Below are positions 18,255 through 28,337 of a DNA stretch of 64,000 bases, in pieces (the stretch's first letter is position 1; the number at the start of each line of letters is the position of its first letter). Location: NCBI RefSeq assembly GCF_002208135.1, contig NZ_CP021646.1:3618501-3682500 (forward strand), read 5' to 3'. A program made the position numbers and the translations under genes. This DNA comes from Pseudoalteromonas piscicida (GTDB lineage Bacteria; Pseudomonadota; Gammaproteobacteria; Enterobacterales; Alteromonadaceae). The notes below the pieces were generated by a model. That model worked only from the letters and a program-made list of their open reading frames with translations, was not told the origin of the DNA and ran no database searches.

Positions 18255-21167
18255 ATGAAACTTTCTAACCTATCAGCAACGATCAGGCTATCTCTACTGG
18301 CTTGTTCAACGCTGACTGCAGGCGTATCAGGTATCGCCCACGCTGAAGAAACAGATGCCAACGCTACTAATAGCGTAGAACGAATTGAGGTTACAGGTAC
18401 TCGTATCAAGCGAGCTGCCATGACCGGTGCGAGCCCTGTAACAAGTGTTACGGCCGAAGACATTAAAGTTGCAGGTATTACTAGGGTAGAAGATCTACTC
18501 AACGATATGCCTGCAATCTTTGCTGACCAAACTTCAGGCCAAGCAAATGGAGCTACAGGTACCGCAACAGTAAACCTTCGTAACTTAGGCACAGAACGTA
18601 CATTGGTACTCGTTAATGGACGTCGCTTGCCTTCTGGTTCTCCTGTTGCTGGTGGTATCGGTGCTGACCTTAACCAAATCCCAGCAGCTTTAGTTGATCG
18701 TGTCGATGTGTTAACTGGTGGCTCGTCAGCAACATACGGCTCAGACGCTGTTGCTGGTGTTGTAAACTTTATCATGAAAGACGACTTTGAAGGCTTCCAA
18801 GTTGAGTATCAAGGTAGTGTTTATCAACATGATAACGACCACAAAGACATGCAACGAGCACTAAAAGACAGAGGCTTCCCGGTACCTGACGGAAGTCAAT
18901 GGGATGGCGACACCCATGATATCTCTCTGACTTTTGGTGCAAACTCTGCAGATGGCCGTGCTAACATCACAGGTTACGCGACTTGGCGTGATATCGAAGA
19001 GGTGACACAGGATAACCGTGACTACAGTGCCTGTGCTATGAATATAAACGCGACAGGTACACGTGTCTGTGGTGGTTCAGGAACAATTCCAGATGGCCGT
19101 ATTACCGATTTCGATACCTATGACTACAAAGTATCTGGTACCGATCTAGTTCCTACAGCTGGCACAGTATACAACTACGGCCCACTAAACTATTTCCAAC
19201 GTCCAGACAAACGTAAAACATTTGGTTTACTAGGTCACTATGATTTTAACGACAGCCATACGTTTTATGCTGAGTTTAACTACATGGACAACCGCACAGT
19301 GGCTCAGATCGCACCTTCTGGTTCATTCCTGAATCAAGTTGATATTAGCTGTGATAACCCACTACTTTCAGCTTCACAAAGAAATACGCTTTGCGGACCT
19401 GATGGTGTTGCAAAAGATGGTGTTGTTAAGGGTGCTTTCATCGGTAAACGTAATGTTGAAGGTGGCCCTCGTCAAGACGATATTCGCCATACCTCAACTC
19501 GTTTTGTACTAGGTGTTCGCGGTGAAATCGATGACAACTGGAGTTATGATGCGTATATGAACTTTGGTAACGTATCATATGCTCAGACTTACCAAAACGA
19601 CATGTCTACAACCAGAATCATTCGTTCATTACAAGCAACAACAGATGATGACGGTAACGTGGTATGTAAGTCAGTTGTAGATGGTAGCGATCCAACCTGT
19701 ATTCCTTGGAATATTTTCGATCCAGCGAACATCACTCAAGAGCAAATCGACTATCTAACTATGCCTCTGTTTGCTCGTGGTGACACGAGAACAAAACAAA
19801 TTAGTGGTTATGTTACTGGTGACCTTACTGAGTACGGTGTTGTAGTACCTGGGACTTCCACTGGTGTGGGCGTGGTATTTGGTCTTGAGCACAGAAAAGA
19901 GTCGCTAGACTTCAATCCGGATCAAGGCTTCCAGTCGGGTGACGGTGCAGGTCAAGGTGGTCCAGTTCTTGGTGTAAGTGGTGAATTTGACGTCAATGAG
20001 TTCTTTACTGAATTCAACGTACCTTTAGTCGAAGACTCTGAATTTGCTGATTATATTACTTTAGAGTTAGCTTACCGCTACTCAGATTATTCAACCGATA
20101 AAACAACTAACACCTATAAAGGTGCGTTTGATATCCGCGTTAATGATCAACTTGGTTTGAGAACAAGCTTCCAACGCGCAGTGCGTGCAGGTAACGTACG
20201 TGACCTATTCAGATCTGCTGGTTTGGGTTTATTTAACTGGGCAGATCCATGTGGTGGTGACAACCCAACTCTAACCGTTGAACAGTGTGCTAGAACAGGG
20301 CTTGATCCATCTAAATATGGTTCAAACGCACTGATCAACCCAGCTGGTCAATACAACAGTATCACTGGTGGTAACCCAGACCTAGAGCCAGAGAAGTCAG
20401 ATACTATCTCGTTTGGTATTCTATTATCTCCTGAAGCCATTGACGGTTTAGACATTGCGATTGACTACTTCGACATTACTGTTGAAGACGCAATTCAAGA
20501 AATCCCTGAAGCAACAATCTTCAATCAATGTGCGATTAATGGTAACGACGAGTTCTGCGGACTTATCAACCGTGGCCCTACAGGTTCATTATGGTTAGGT
20601 CAGGATGCGATCACTGCTATTGACACCAACATTGGTAGCGTAGAAACAAGCGGTATCGATTTTGATGCATCATACCGTTATAACCTGCCTGATGATATGG
20701 GTCTTTTACGCTTCAAGCTAATCGGTACATGGCTAGATAAGTTTGCAACTCAAAACTTACCAGGTGGTGATATTGACGATTGTGCTGGTCGTTGGGACAG
20801 AGCGGTATGTGAATACCCAGTTCCTGACTTTAAGTCAAACTTCTCAACAACTTGGGTAACACCTTGGGATGCAAACGTTACAGCAACCTATCGTTATGTA
20901 AGTGAAGTGAAGGAATTCGCACGAAATGACGACGGTCAAGTAATCGATGGACCAGTTCCAATGACTGCGCGTGACTACGTTGATATTGCAGTAACATGGA
21001 ATGCTTCTGATAACCTGCAATTCCGCGGTGGTGTAAATAATATCTTTGATAATACTGCTCCACTAGTACCAAATGGTCCTGCAGGCCCAGCAAATGGTAA
21101 CACTTACCCTGGTTTCTATGATTCTTTGGGTCGCTATATCTTCGCAGGTTTCACATTTAGACTGTAG
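18255..21167 (+). CDS. TonB-dependent outer-membrane receptor
   Basis: 970 residues with a signal peptide ending AHAEE. A TonB-box-like region VERIEVTGTRIKR (about 42-54) and a plug domain (NLRNLGTERTLVLVNGRRLP, ATYGSDAVAGVVNFIM) follow. The 22-stranded barrel ends in the aromatic pattern GRYIFAGFTFRL. This subfamily imports oligosaccharides, peptides or other large substrates; the substrate is not evident. A long leader (about 240 bp) precedes the start, and a strong terminator follows. Confidence 0.93.
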   Translation: MKLSNLSATIRLSLLACSTLTAGVSGIAHAEETDANATNSVERIEVTGTRIKRAAMTGASPVTSVTAEDIKVAGITRVEDLLNDMPAIFADQTSGQANGATGTATVNLRNLGTERTLVLVNGRRLPSGSPVAGGIGADLNQIPAALVDRVDVLTGGSSATYGSDAVAGVVNFIMKDDFEGFQVEYQGSVYQHDNDHKDMQRALKDRGFPVPDGSQWDGDTHDISLTFGANSADGRANITGYATWRDIEEVTQDNRDYSACAMNINATGTRVCGGSGTIPDGRITDFDTYDYKVSGTDLVPTAGTVYNYGPLNYFQRPDKRKTFGLLGHYDFNDSHTFYAEFNYMDNRTVAQIAPSGSFLNQVDISCDNPLLSASQRNTLCGPDGVAKDGVVKGAFIGKRNVEGGPRQDDIRHTSTRFVLGVRGEIDDNWSYDAYMNFGNVSYAQTYQNDMSTTRIIRSLQATTDDDGNVVCKSVVDGSDPTCIPWNIFDPANITQEQIDYLTMPLFARGDTRTKQISGYVTGDLTEYGVVVPGTSTGVGVVFGLEHRKESLDFNPDQGFQSGDGAGQGGPVLGVSGEFDVNEFFTEFNVPLVEDSEFADYITLELAYRYSDYSTDKTTNTYKGAFDIRVNDQLGLRTSFQRAVRAGNVRDLFRSAGLGLFNWADPCGGDNPTLTVEQCARTGLDPSKYGSNALINPAGQYNSITGGNPDLEPEKSDTISFGILLSPEAIDGLDIAIDYFDITVEDAIQEIPEATIFNQCAINGNDEFCGLINRGPTGSLWLGQDAITAIDTNIGSVETSGIDFDASYRYNLPDDMGLLRFKLIGTWLDKFATQNLPGGDIDDCAGRWDRAVCEYPVPDFKSNFSTTWVTPWDANVTATYRYVSEVKEFARNDDGQVIDGPVPMTARDYVDIAVTWNASDNLQFRGGVNNIFDNTAPLVPNGPAGPANGNTYPGFYDSLGRYIFAGFTFRL

Positions 21168-21199
21168 TCTAAAGCCCGCAAGATTTAGTCGTAATTATG

Positions 21200-21234
21200 A
21201 GCCCCCGCAAGTTTAACGCTGCGGGGGCTTTTTT
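21200..21234 (+). terminator. Terminator after the TonB receptor
   Basis: AGCCCCCGCA pairs with TGCGGGGGCT and is followed by a T-run. Confidence 0.93.
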
Positions 21235-21312
21235 AGTTTAACGTCACTCTCACCACTGCTTAATCATGATGCCTAGAAGGCAAATATCTGTTAACTACTC
21301 GCGTTACATCAA

Positions 21313-21475
21313 AACCTTTCTAATAAGGTGAGCTATTTTTGAAGTTAGAAAGTCTTGTCGCTTGCTCCGCATCCAGCCATCAGCAATGCACCTAATTGTT
21401 CTAAAAAAGAAGTTTTTAACGCAGCTAGCGTCAGATTTCCCCCACATTGAGTGGGTATTAAGACTATTTGGTATT
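21313..21475 (+). repeat. Interspersed repeat, copy B (diverged)
   Basis: About 163 bp align with copy C over both halves: left block AAGGTGAGCTATTTTTGA ... GTCTTGTCG, right block TTGTTCTAAA ... GCTAGCGTCAG ... GGTATTAAGACTATTTGG. The middle of copy C is shortened. The rest of 21235-21704 shows no gene. Confidence 0.7.
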
Positions 21476-21704
21476 AAAACATGAGATACCATACACACAA
21501 TAATATCTATCACCGCTATCGTTCATACACCGTAATCACAATTAAATAAGTGGAGATAGCAAGGAAAGATGAAGCGTAATTTAAATTTGGAGGAAGGGAA
21601 GAATAGCAACTGCTCTAAAAGAGGAATTTTCAGCGCAACTCGCAACCGTTTCCTCAATTAGAGCAAATAATTAGACTGCTCGTGCTAGTCTAACAAAGCA
21701 AAAT

Positions 21705-21965
21705 TTACTGACCGCCCTGAACACCAACAGTACTCTGCTGTCGGTTAAGCATGTCTTTTGCCGCACGTCGATCATGCTCTATCTGGTCTTTAGTGCGACA
21801 TCTTCGTTTTGTAAACTTACTACCCGTGATGATATCTTGTTTACAGTATAAATCTTCTTGATTCTTGGCTATCGTGCTCTCGTTATTGTTTTTTGCCGAC
21901 TCGGTCGTTGAGTTACAACCCGACAGAAGCAACAATAGGACAACACAAACTCCTGCGATTTTCAT
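21705..21965 (-). CDS. Small lipoprotein of unknown function
   Basis: 86 residues. The signal sequence MKIAGVCVVLLLLLSGC ends in a clear lipobox (Cys17), followed by a polar, Asn/Ser-rich linker and a conserved-looking core EDLYCKQDIITGSKFTKRRC with two cysteines that could form a disulfide. I recall similar small proteins in Alteromonadales but know no function. It is monocistronic and AAAGGA precedes the ATG. Confidence 0.75.
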   Translation of the reverse strand: MKIAGVCVVLLLLLSGCNSTTESAKNNNESTIAKNQEDLYCKQDIITGSKFTKRRCRTKDQIEHDRRAAKDMLNRQQSTVGVQGGQ

Positions 21966-22088
21966 AGCAAATCCTTTATTATTAATAATACAAAGTACCT
22001 AAGTACACTTAAGAATGGAGTGTTCAAACTTTAGTCTAATCAACATTACAAAGAAAAGCAATTGCACCGATTTTCACAACGCAATTGG

Positions 22089-24278
22089 CTAATTTGATTC
22101 TAAAAATTCAAGCAAGTCCCGCTCTGGCATTGGTTTTGCTAATAAAAATCCCTGTACCTCATCACAGCCGAGTTTTTGTAACACCGCCATTTGCTCTTCT
22201 GTCTCAACGCCTTCAGCAATCGTTTTTAGGCCAAGGTGTTGACCTAAAGAAATAACAAGATCGGCAATTGCACCGCTGTCATCGTGAGGGATATCTTTGA
22301 TAAAAGCGCGGTCTATTTTAAGCCGTGCTAAAGGAAGTTTTTGCAAATAGCTCAAAGAAGAAAATCCAGTACCAAAGTCATCAATGGCCACCTCAACACC
22401 AAACTCTTGTAACTCTTGGAGTGTATTTATCACCGAATTTACTTCATCCATGACCACACTCTCTGTTACTTCAAGCTCAATATGCTTAGGCTCTACATTA
22501 AACGACAAGATAGTGTCTTTAACCTGCTGTGCATAGTTTGGCACCTTAAACTGCGGTACAGAAACATTCACAGCAATACTCAGCTCACCGAAACCCTGCT
22601 GTTGCAAAGTTGTCTGTAACTGGCAAGCTTGTTCTAACACCCATTGGCCAATTTCAACAATAAGCCCTGCATTTTCCGCAAGCGGAACAAAAATCGCAGG
22701 GGAAATATAGTTCCCGTTTCCAGAAGGCCAACGTAGTAAAGCCTCGCAGCCAATCACCTTGCGATCAGCAATAGAAAACTGAGGCTGATACCAGACCTCG
22801 AGTTTTTTCATCTCAAAATCTTGCCTGAGCTGCCTTATTAAACCCAGCTTCCAAGCCATTTTTTCTTCTAAATCTGGGGTATACCAATCCAGTGGTATAC
22901 TCGACTGTTTTGCTTGGTTAAGCGCGATATAAGCAAGCTTTAAGGTTTCTATTCCTTGCGGCTGGAAATCTTCTTGACGACACACTCCAATATGAAAGTG
23001 CATAGTTAACAAATGCTCCCCAACATGGTAGGGAACGCACAAGTTATCAATAAAAGACTCTTCATCAAACTGCGATTCTGGCATTAAAAAGCCAAACACA
23101 TCCGCACCAATACGTGAAATTAACTGAGCTTCAGGAAACTCAATACTAATTCGCTCAGCAACCCCTAGTAACAGCAAGTTGCCAACTTCTTGGCCCAAAC
23201 CGTTATTGATATCTGAAAATTGGGCAATATCGACAAGAATAAAAACGAGCGATTGTTGCTGGTTGAAATAAGACTCTATCTTCTCGATAAAATTAGCGCG
23301 ATTAGGCAGCTTGGTTAGGTTATCTTTGTAAGCAACCTCACGTAACTCATTAAATAGCTTAATATTATCAAGGCCAACACCAACGTTAGTCAGGAATATT
23401 TCAGCAAACTTCAATTGTGCTTCCGATGGCTCAGCCTCGAGCTCTAAATAAATGGCTGCTTTTTTATTTTTGCTTTCAAGTAAGAAGGTAATGTCATGCG
23501 CGGTGGATTGGTGGGATTCGGTATCAATACAGTTTTGCACTTGCATGATGACACGACCATTATCAAGCTGCTCTATACCATGACCAAAGAATTCACGGTA
23601 CTGCTCACTACCACCAAACACCCTTAAATGCATATCATCATCTAGGTAGCCACTTACTAAACCTTCGCCTGACGCATCTAAAATATTCGCCAATTGAGCG
23701 ACAACCGCTGCCGAAAAGGAGCTCATATCGGTGTGACCAAGTATGGCGCGAGAAGCAGAAAGGATCTGCTCTAGTGCGTGGCTTTGTGCTTCAAGCTCAC
23801 AAATTTGTTGATAAGAACGGATAGCGGTAAGTAAAGACGTTACCAGTTTACTGCGGGTGAGTTCAGTCTTCATTTTATAATCGTTAATATCGAACTCACG
23901 AATGACTTTTTCTTCCGGCGCATAACCGGGTTGACCTGTACGCATAATAATACGTACTGCCATATTTTTAATCTCTTCGCGCACTCGCCGGACGACATTA
24001 AGGCCCGCGTCGTCGGTTTCCATCACCACATCGAGTAATAGGATACTGATATTATTTTGTTCTTTTAAAATCTCAATGGCTTCTTTACCTGAATAGGCGT
24101 GAAAAAACCTGAGCTTTTTGCCCCAAAACTCTAAATTAGACAGTGCAAGTTTAGTAACAGAATGGATCTCTGGATCATCATCAACGACTAAGACATCCCA
24201 AAAAGCACTTGTCATTTCTTCTTCTTGAGAAACTTCTTCGTGCTCTGCAAACAAATAATCTTCTTGCTCAGGTGCCAT
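22089..24278 (-). CDS. Response regulator with degenerate GGDEF and EAL domains (probable c-di-GMP phosphodiesterase)
   Basis: 729 residues. The receiver domain spans about 27-160 (DDD at 33-35, phospho-acceptor D83 in LLLDVVM). A linker domain of the DUF3369 type follows (about 170-320). The GGDEF-like domain has RIGADVFG in place of GGDEF and is probably not a cyclase. The EAL domain is intact (EALLRW, NVSV, DDFGTG, LKIDRAFI). It likely lowers c-di-GMP in response to a kinase that is not encoded next to it. The large sensor kinase at 3160-6918 lacks a partner, but linking the two would be speculation. Confidence 0.88.
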   Translation of the reverse strand: MAPEQEDYLFAEHEEVSQEEEMTSAFWDVLVVDDDPEIHSVTKLALSNLEFWGKKLRFFHAYSGKEAIEILKEQNNISILLLDVVMETDDAGLNVVRRVREEIKNMAVRIIMRTGQPGYAPEEKVIREFDINDYKMKTELTRSKLVTSLLTAIRSYQQICELEAQSHALEQILSASRAILGHTDMSSFSAAVVAQLANILDASGEGLVSGYLDDDMHLRVFGGSEQYREFFGHGIEQLDNGRVIMQVQNCIDTESHQSTAHDITFLLESKNKKAAIYLELEAEPSEAQLKFAEIFLTNVGVGLDNIKLFNELREVAYKDNLTKLPNRANFIEKIESYFNQQQSLVFILVDIAQFSDINNGLGQEVGNLLLLGVAERISIEFPEAQLISRIGADVFGFLMPESQFDEESFIDNLCVPYHVGEHLLTMHFHIGVCRQEDFQPQGIETLKLAYIALNQAKQSSIPLDWYTPDLEEKMAWKLGLIRQLRQDFEMKKLEVWYQPQFSIADRKVIGCEALLRWPSGNGNYISPAIFVPLAENAGLIVEIGQWVLEQACQLQTTLQQQGFGELSIAVNVSVPQFKVPNYAQQVKDTILSFNVEPKHIELEVTESVVMDEVNSVINTLQELQEFGVEVAIDDFGTGFSSLSYLQKLPLARLKIDRAFIKDIPHDDSGAIADLVISLGQHLGLKTIAEGVETEEQMAVLQKLGCDEVQGFLLAKPMPERDLLEFLESN

Positions 24279-24492
24279 GTTTTACCCTTTAAATCCGCAC
24301 TACTCTTCAATTATAGGCACTGATTCACTCCAGTGTTTACCATCTTACAAAATATGGTACATTTTTACTATTACAGTTCTGTTTGATTAACATACATGAA
24401 ATATTATAGTCGAGCATAGAACAAAAGAGATGATTTAGCATACTTTTTACCAAAGAGGATTCTGTATCAAACGTTTATCTACTCCTATTAGA

Positions 24493-24981
24493 ATGCTGAT
24501 GATTTTGGCACTTGTCATTGTGATTGCTGGTTTAGCGATGCCACACCATTATAAAGTGGTAAAAAGCACCGTTCTTTCTGCAAATAACACAACACTCTCT
24601 CCATTAGTGTTATCCCACTGGCCGGCATTATTTAATTGGCAAGCAACCGAAGATATCTACTTTCGTATTCTGCCAAAAAAGCAACGAGTAGGTGGCTCAG
24701 CAGTTTTAGTGCATCCTTGGGGAGAGGCAGAAATGACCATCACCAAAATCAACGAACAGAGTTTAGAGCTGTCATTGTATTTAGACGACGAACACTTGGC
24801 CAAAATTAGCCTTAATTTGTTTACCGTTCAAGCCGATAAACAACTGACAATCACGATTGAAGGAAGAGCGAATACACCCTTTATTGGCAGTTTTATCGCA
24901 CTTTTTATGCAACAGTACTTACCACAAGTAACTAACTCTGCGGTGAATCATATGCATACACTGTATAAACTACGAGCTTGA
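24493..24981 (+). CDS. Membrane-anchored protein, possibly SRPBCC-like
   Basis: About 162 residues with an N-terminal hydrophobic segment (MLMILALVIVIAGLAM) then a beta-rich domain (YKVVKSTVLSA ... GGSAVLVHPWGEAEMTITKI) that resembles START/SRPBCC proteins. The start is uncertain: neither ATG 24493 nor ATG 24499 has a ribosome site, whereas AGAGGA lies 6 bases before an in-frame ATC at 24463-24465 that would extend the N-terminus as IKRLSTPIR. It is 1 bp from the next gene, so they are one operon. Function unknown. Confidence 0.65.
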   Translation: MLMILALVIVIAGLAMPHHYKVVKSTVLSANNTTLSPLVLSHWPALFNWQATEDIYFRILPKKQRVGGSAVLVHPWGEAEMTITKINEQSLELSLYLDDEHLAKISLNLFTVQADKQLTITIEGRANTPFIGSFIALFMQQYLPQVTNSAVNHMHTLYKLRA

Positions 24982-24982
24982 T

Positions 24983-25861
24983 ATGGCAGTCAAAAATGCA
25001 CAAGTAAAGTCAGCCTTAGCGCTTTCGATTGAAGAAAAGCTCGGCTATCCCATGGTGAAGCGGATCACACCGCTTGTCACTCAAAATGACCGTTATCAGT
25101 CTGATAAGAATAAAGACAACCAATACACGGTACGAACTCAACATGGTACATTAAAACGTGCTCTTAAACGCCAACAATTAATCAAAATCCAACGCCAGCA
25201 AAATCTTGAGGGCATTATGGGAATGGCGCTTACATTATGCCCTGAGGTTACTGCCCGAGGTCGCCCCGATCCCGATTGGTTGGAGCACTTCATCACCCTT
25301 GCAGAAGACATTGCAAATCACTCCATGCAAAAGTTGTGGGCAAAAATTTTAGTGGGAGAAAGTATTACGCCCGGCACTTTTTCAATTAAAAGTCTGCAAA
25401 CCTTAAAAATGATGACCCAACGTGAAGCAACCGCATTACAAAGGTGCGCACCACTGTGCGGCTACTTAGAAAAAGAAGACAGCTACCTCATTCTTCATGG
25501 TTATTATAAAAAGCCCTCTATTTTTGATTTGTTACGTAAAGGCAGCACCGAATCCATCAACTTAAGCCAAGCAGGGCTAAACTTCCCAAATATTCTCACT
25601 TTGATGGACATTAATATCCTTTATCGGCAAGAAATTGAGTCCGCATCGCTACAAAAAGGACAGTCAATGCAACTGGTGTATTTACGTAAAAAAATGACCT
25701 TAACGGCCAAATCCAATGACTTGGTGCTGAGCTATTACAAGTTGACGCAAACCGGAGACGAGCTAAAAAAATTACTCCAAAGCCCAATCAATAAACAATA
25801 CAAACAACTTGTGGAAAAGGCCTTTGAAAGCGAATTTTCTCTCGAGTGGGAAGAAAGATAA
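24983..25861 (+). CDS. Conserved protein of the TIGR03899 type
   Basis: 292 residues, soluble, no signal or membrane segment. Conserved-looking core: LCPEVTARGRPDPDWLEHFITLAEDI and LWAKILVGESITPGTFSIKSL, which I associate with the TIGR03899/DUF2806-like family of unknown function in marine gammaproteobacteria. It follows the preceding membrane-anchored gene directly. A hairpin lies after the stop. Confidence 0.75.
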   Translation: MAVKNAQVKSALALSIEEKLGYPMVKRITPLVTQNDRYQSDKNKDNQYTVRTQHGTLKRALKRQQLIKIQRQQNLEGIMGMALTLCPEVTARGRPDPDWLEHFITLAEDIANHSMQKLWAKILVGESITPGTFSIKSLQTLKMMTQREATALQRCAPLCGYLEKEDSYLILHGYYKKPSIFDLLRKGSTESINLSQAGLNFPNILTLMDINILYRQEIESASLQKGQSMQLVYLRKKMTLTAKSNDLVLSYYKLTQTGDELKKLLQSPINKQYKQLVEKAFESEFSLEWEER

Positions 25862-25895
25862 GAAAGCTGTTTTATTTACTCAACACAAACAAAAA

Positions 25896-25924
25896 CGGCT
25901 TGGTCGATTACACATCCCAAGCCG
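25896..25924. terminator. Hairpin between convergent genes
   Basis: CGGCTTGG pairs with CCAAGCCG across a 13-base loop, between the TIGR03899-type gene and the convergent beta-barrel gene. A-rich sequence lies to the left. Confidence 0.55.
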
Positions 25925-25947
25925 CTGAAATTGTATACTACACAATC

Positions 25948-26709
25948 TTAGAAATGTAGTTGGATCCCTGCAAATGGACCAGAAACATCCAAATCAGTGT
26001 AGATATCGTCAATATCATCTAGCTCAAGTACCATAGAGCGATAGCCCACTTTTACCGCAACGTCGACAGCCATATTATCGATAAACTCATAAGCGATACC
26101 GATTTGATAATCTTGGATTTTGCTGTCATCAATTGCAAGCATGCTGCCCTCAGCAAAAACACTGAGCCCAGTAAGTGGTAAACCAACTTCACCACGTAAA
26201 TAACCCAGTGGAACAAAGCCAGAGAATTCAACTTCTTCTGTGCGTGTTTGACCATTTGCAGTACCGCTTACCATGATAGAGCCGTCAAACTGCTTAAAAT
26301 TCACACCAAAGTCTAACGTCAACAAGTCATTGTCTAACACTTCGTAGTACAATGTGTAGTCTATGTGGTTTAGATCTGCGTTTGTTGTCGCATCAGTACC
26401 TACCGTATAAACTTGGCCGCCAAAGTCAAAAGACTCTGTTAACGTCGTCTGACCATTCAACTCTAGCTCGGTGTAGCGTAGCTTGATATTTGGCACTAAC
26501 GGCACTGGATGCTCAAGTGCCGCATAGAAACTAGTAAAAGTTTCGTCGTCAAAGTTAAAGGTTTGCATATTGCCTTTTTCAGCAAAGCTACCCTCGGTTT
26601 CGGTATCCCACCCTTCTGCACCGACATAAAGCCCGAGTACCGTATCTGCGTGTGCAGCAGGTGCTAAACAAGCGAGAGATAATGCCGCCGCTAAAAAGTG
26701 TTTTTTCAT
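25948..26709 (-). CDS. Outer-membrane beta-barrel protein (TIGR04219-like)
   Basis: 253 residues. The signal peptide is cleaved after AAHA (about residue 21), and alternating strands end in a C-terminal barrel signature GPFAGIQLHF. Motifs LGLYVGAEGWD and LRYTELELNG match the TIGR04219 family as I remember it. Its substrate or role is unknown. It lies 4 bp from the DUF2333 gene upstream and is probably cotranscribed with it. Confidence 0.82.
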   Translation of the reverse strand: MKKHFLAAALSLACLAPAAHADTVLGLYVGAEGWDTETEGSFAEKGNMQTFNFDDETFTSFYAALEHPVPLVPNIKLRYTELELNGQTTLTESFDFGGQVYTVGTDATTNADLNHIDYTLYYEVLDNDLLTLDFGVNFKQFDGSIMVSGTANGQTRTEEVEFSGFVPLGYLRGEVGLPLTGLSVFAEGSMLAIDDSKIQDYQIGIAYEFIDNMAVDVAVKVGYRSMVLELDDIDDIYTDLDVSGPFAGIQLHF

Positions 26710-26713
26710 GATG

Positions 26714-27700
26714 TTATCCTTGCGCTAAAAGTTCACTAAGTTCGATGAGAGCCGCATTGGCTCGCGAAATATAATTTGCCATCACCAGCGAGTGATTCGC
26801 GACTAAACCAAAGCCGCTACCGTTTAGTACCATAGGACTCCATACGGTTTCCTGTGTCGCTTCTAACTCTCTGATGATCTGCTGCAGACTGACCAATGCA
26901 TTTTTCTTTTCAAGCACAGGCCTAAAGTCATGCTCAACTGCTTTCATGTAATGTAGCAAAGCCCACGTCGCGCCTCTGGCCTCGTAAAATACATCATCAA
27001 TCTGCCACCAAGAGGTTTTCACCATATTATGGCTTGGTGTCACAGTTGCTTGATCCGCTGCCGAATCTCCAGCCAAATCTGTATTTAATCTGTCTTGACC
27101 TACGCTTGCACTTAATCTTTGACTTAAACTGCCCATGCGCTTTTCGGCCTCTTTTAGCCAAGATCTTAAGTTATCCGCTCGCGCATAAAACTGACTGTCG
27201 CGGTTACTATTATCAGAAATTTGAGTTAAATACTGACGTAGTAAGTCGTTACCTTTTTGATATTCACCTTCTGCACTTGGCCACATCCACGCTGTTGAAC
27301 TGATATTAAACTGTGGCTGGGCTAGTTTTAAACTTGGGTGTTCAGTCGATTGAGATTGTGAACGACTAAAGTCTTTACGCATCGAAAGCGTAAGATCTCG
27401 TGTCATCTCAAGCACGCCGTATTCCCAAGCTGGCATGTTATCCATCATTACGCTCGGTGGCATCATGTCATTCGACAAGTAACCACCCGGCTTATTCAGC
27501 AGCGTATCCGTCACTTTAATCAAGGTATGTGTCGTCACATATCCAGTGACTAATGTATTGCCATTTTTCTGGGCATCCGCTTTTGCGGCCGCGACGACGT
27601 CAAACTGGTCCGGTTCCACACTCCAATACACGGCTATAACATAACCCAGAAGTATGACAGCGATAATGCCAGAGATGATTTTTCCCGTATGATTTCCCAT
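26714..27700 (-). CDS. DUF2333 family inner-membrane protein
   Basis: 328 residues. One N-terminal membrane helix (about 8-27) is followed by a periplasmic helical domain with LNKPGGYLSNDMMPPSVMMDN and WEYGVLEMTRDLTLSMRKDFSRSQSQS split across its first half; this pattern is characteristic of DUF2333. Function unknown. It sits in a minus-strand cluster of envelope genes (copper chaperone upstream, barrel protein downstream). Confidence 0.85.
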   Translation of the reverse strand: MGNHTGKIISGIIAVILLGYVIAVYWSVEPDQFDVVAAAKADAQKNGNTLVTGYVTTHTLIKVTDTLLNKPGGYLSNDMMPPSVMMDNMPAWEYGVLEMTRDLTLSMRKDFSRSQSQSTEHPSLKLAQPQFNISSTAWMWPSAEGEYQKGNDLLRQYLTQISDNSNRDSQFYARADNLRSWLKEAEKRMGSLSQRLSASVGQDRLNTDLAGDSAADQATVTPSHNMVKTSWWQIDDVFYEARGATWALLHYMKAVEHDFRPVLEKKNALVSLQQIIRELEATQETVWSPMVLNGSGFGLVANHSLVMANYISRANAALIELSELLAQG

Positions 27701-27717
27701 TTAATACCTCACTGTTT

Positions 27718-28242
27718 TTAGTGATGAGAGTGATGTCCTGCATTTGATTTTTCTTTGCCACCAAACATATCTGCAAGTGCGACGACTTCCGCCATTGTGA
27801 AGATCCTATCGCCATCAGCAAAATATAGCGTAAGCTTGCGCTTCTCACCGACTTTTAATGTTTCTATTGGCTCAAACACCATTAAGTGATAACCACCAGG
27901 TTGAAATTTCACTGATTTACCTGCTGGAATAGCTAGCTCGTCAACACGTTGCATTTTCATCATGTCTTCTTTATGAACATGCTCGTGAATTTCAACACGC
28001 TTAACGCCTTCGAGCGTGGCCTTAACCAACACTTTATTTTGCTGAGTTGGATTTTCTATAACGAGATAACCTGCAGTAGAAGGCGCGGCTGGTAAAAATG
28101 CACGCACGGTTGCGTTGTGAACAGAAAGTTGCTCCGAACCATGATGGTGTTTATCATGTTCATGCCCTTGATGAGCTGGAGCGTTAAAGCCGATAAAAGT
28201 TGATAACGCAAAAATTAAGGTTTTGATTACACTTGATTTCAT
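27718..28242 (-). CDS. PCu(A)C-type periplasmic copper chaperone
   Basis: 174 residues with a signal peptide, then a His-rich stretch (HQGHEHDKHHHG) and the PCu(A)C domain. The copper-binding ligands are visible in HEHVHKEDMMKM and GGYHLMVFEP, matching the H-M-x-M ... H-x-M pattern of the family. These proteins deliver Cu(I) to cytochrome c oxidase. The C-terminal GHHSHH adds more possible metal ligands. It is 17 bp upstream of the DUF2333 gene. Confidence 0.9.
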   Translation of the reverse strand: MKSSVIKTLIFALSTFIGFNAPAHQGHEHDKHHHGSEQLSVHNATVRAFLPAAPSTAGYLVIENPTQQNKVLVKATLEGVKRVEIHEHVHKEDMMKMQRVDELAIPAGKSVKFQPGGYHLMVFEPIETLKVGEKRKLTLYFADGDRIFTMAEVVALADMFGGKEKSNAGHHSHH

Positions 28243-28337
28243 GTTGGCTTTCCTTGGATTTATAACTGCAAATAACTATATCACAGATCCCAATTTAGCG
28301 TGTTTTTTATCTCCTACCACCAACAAAAACCCACAGT

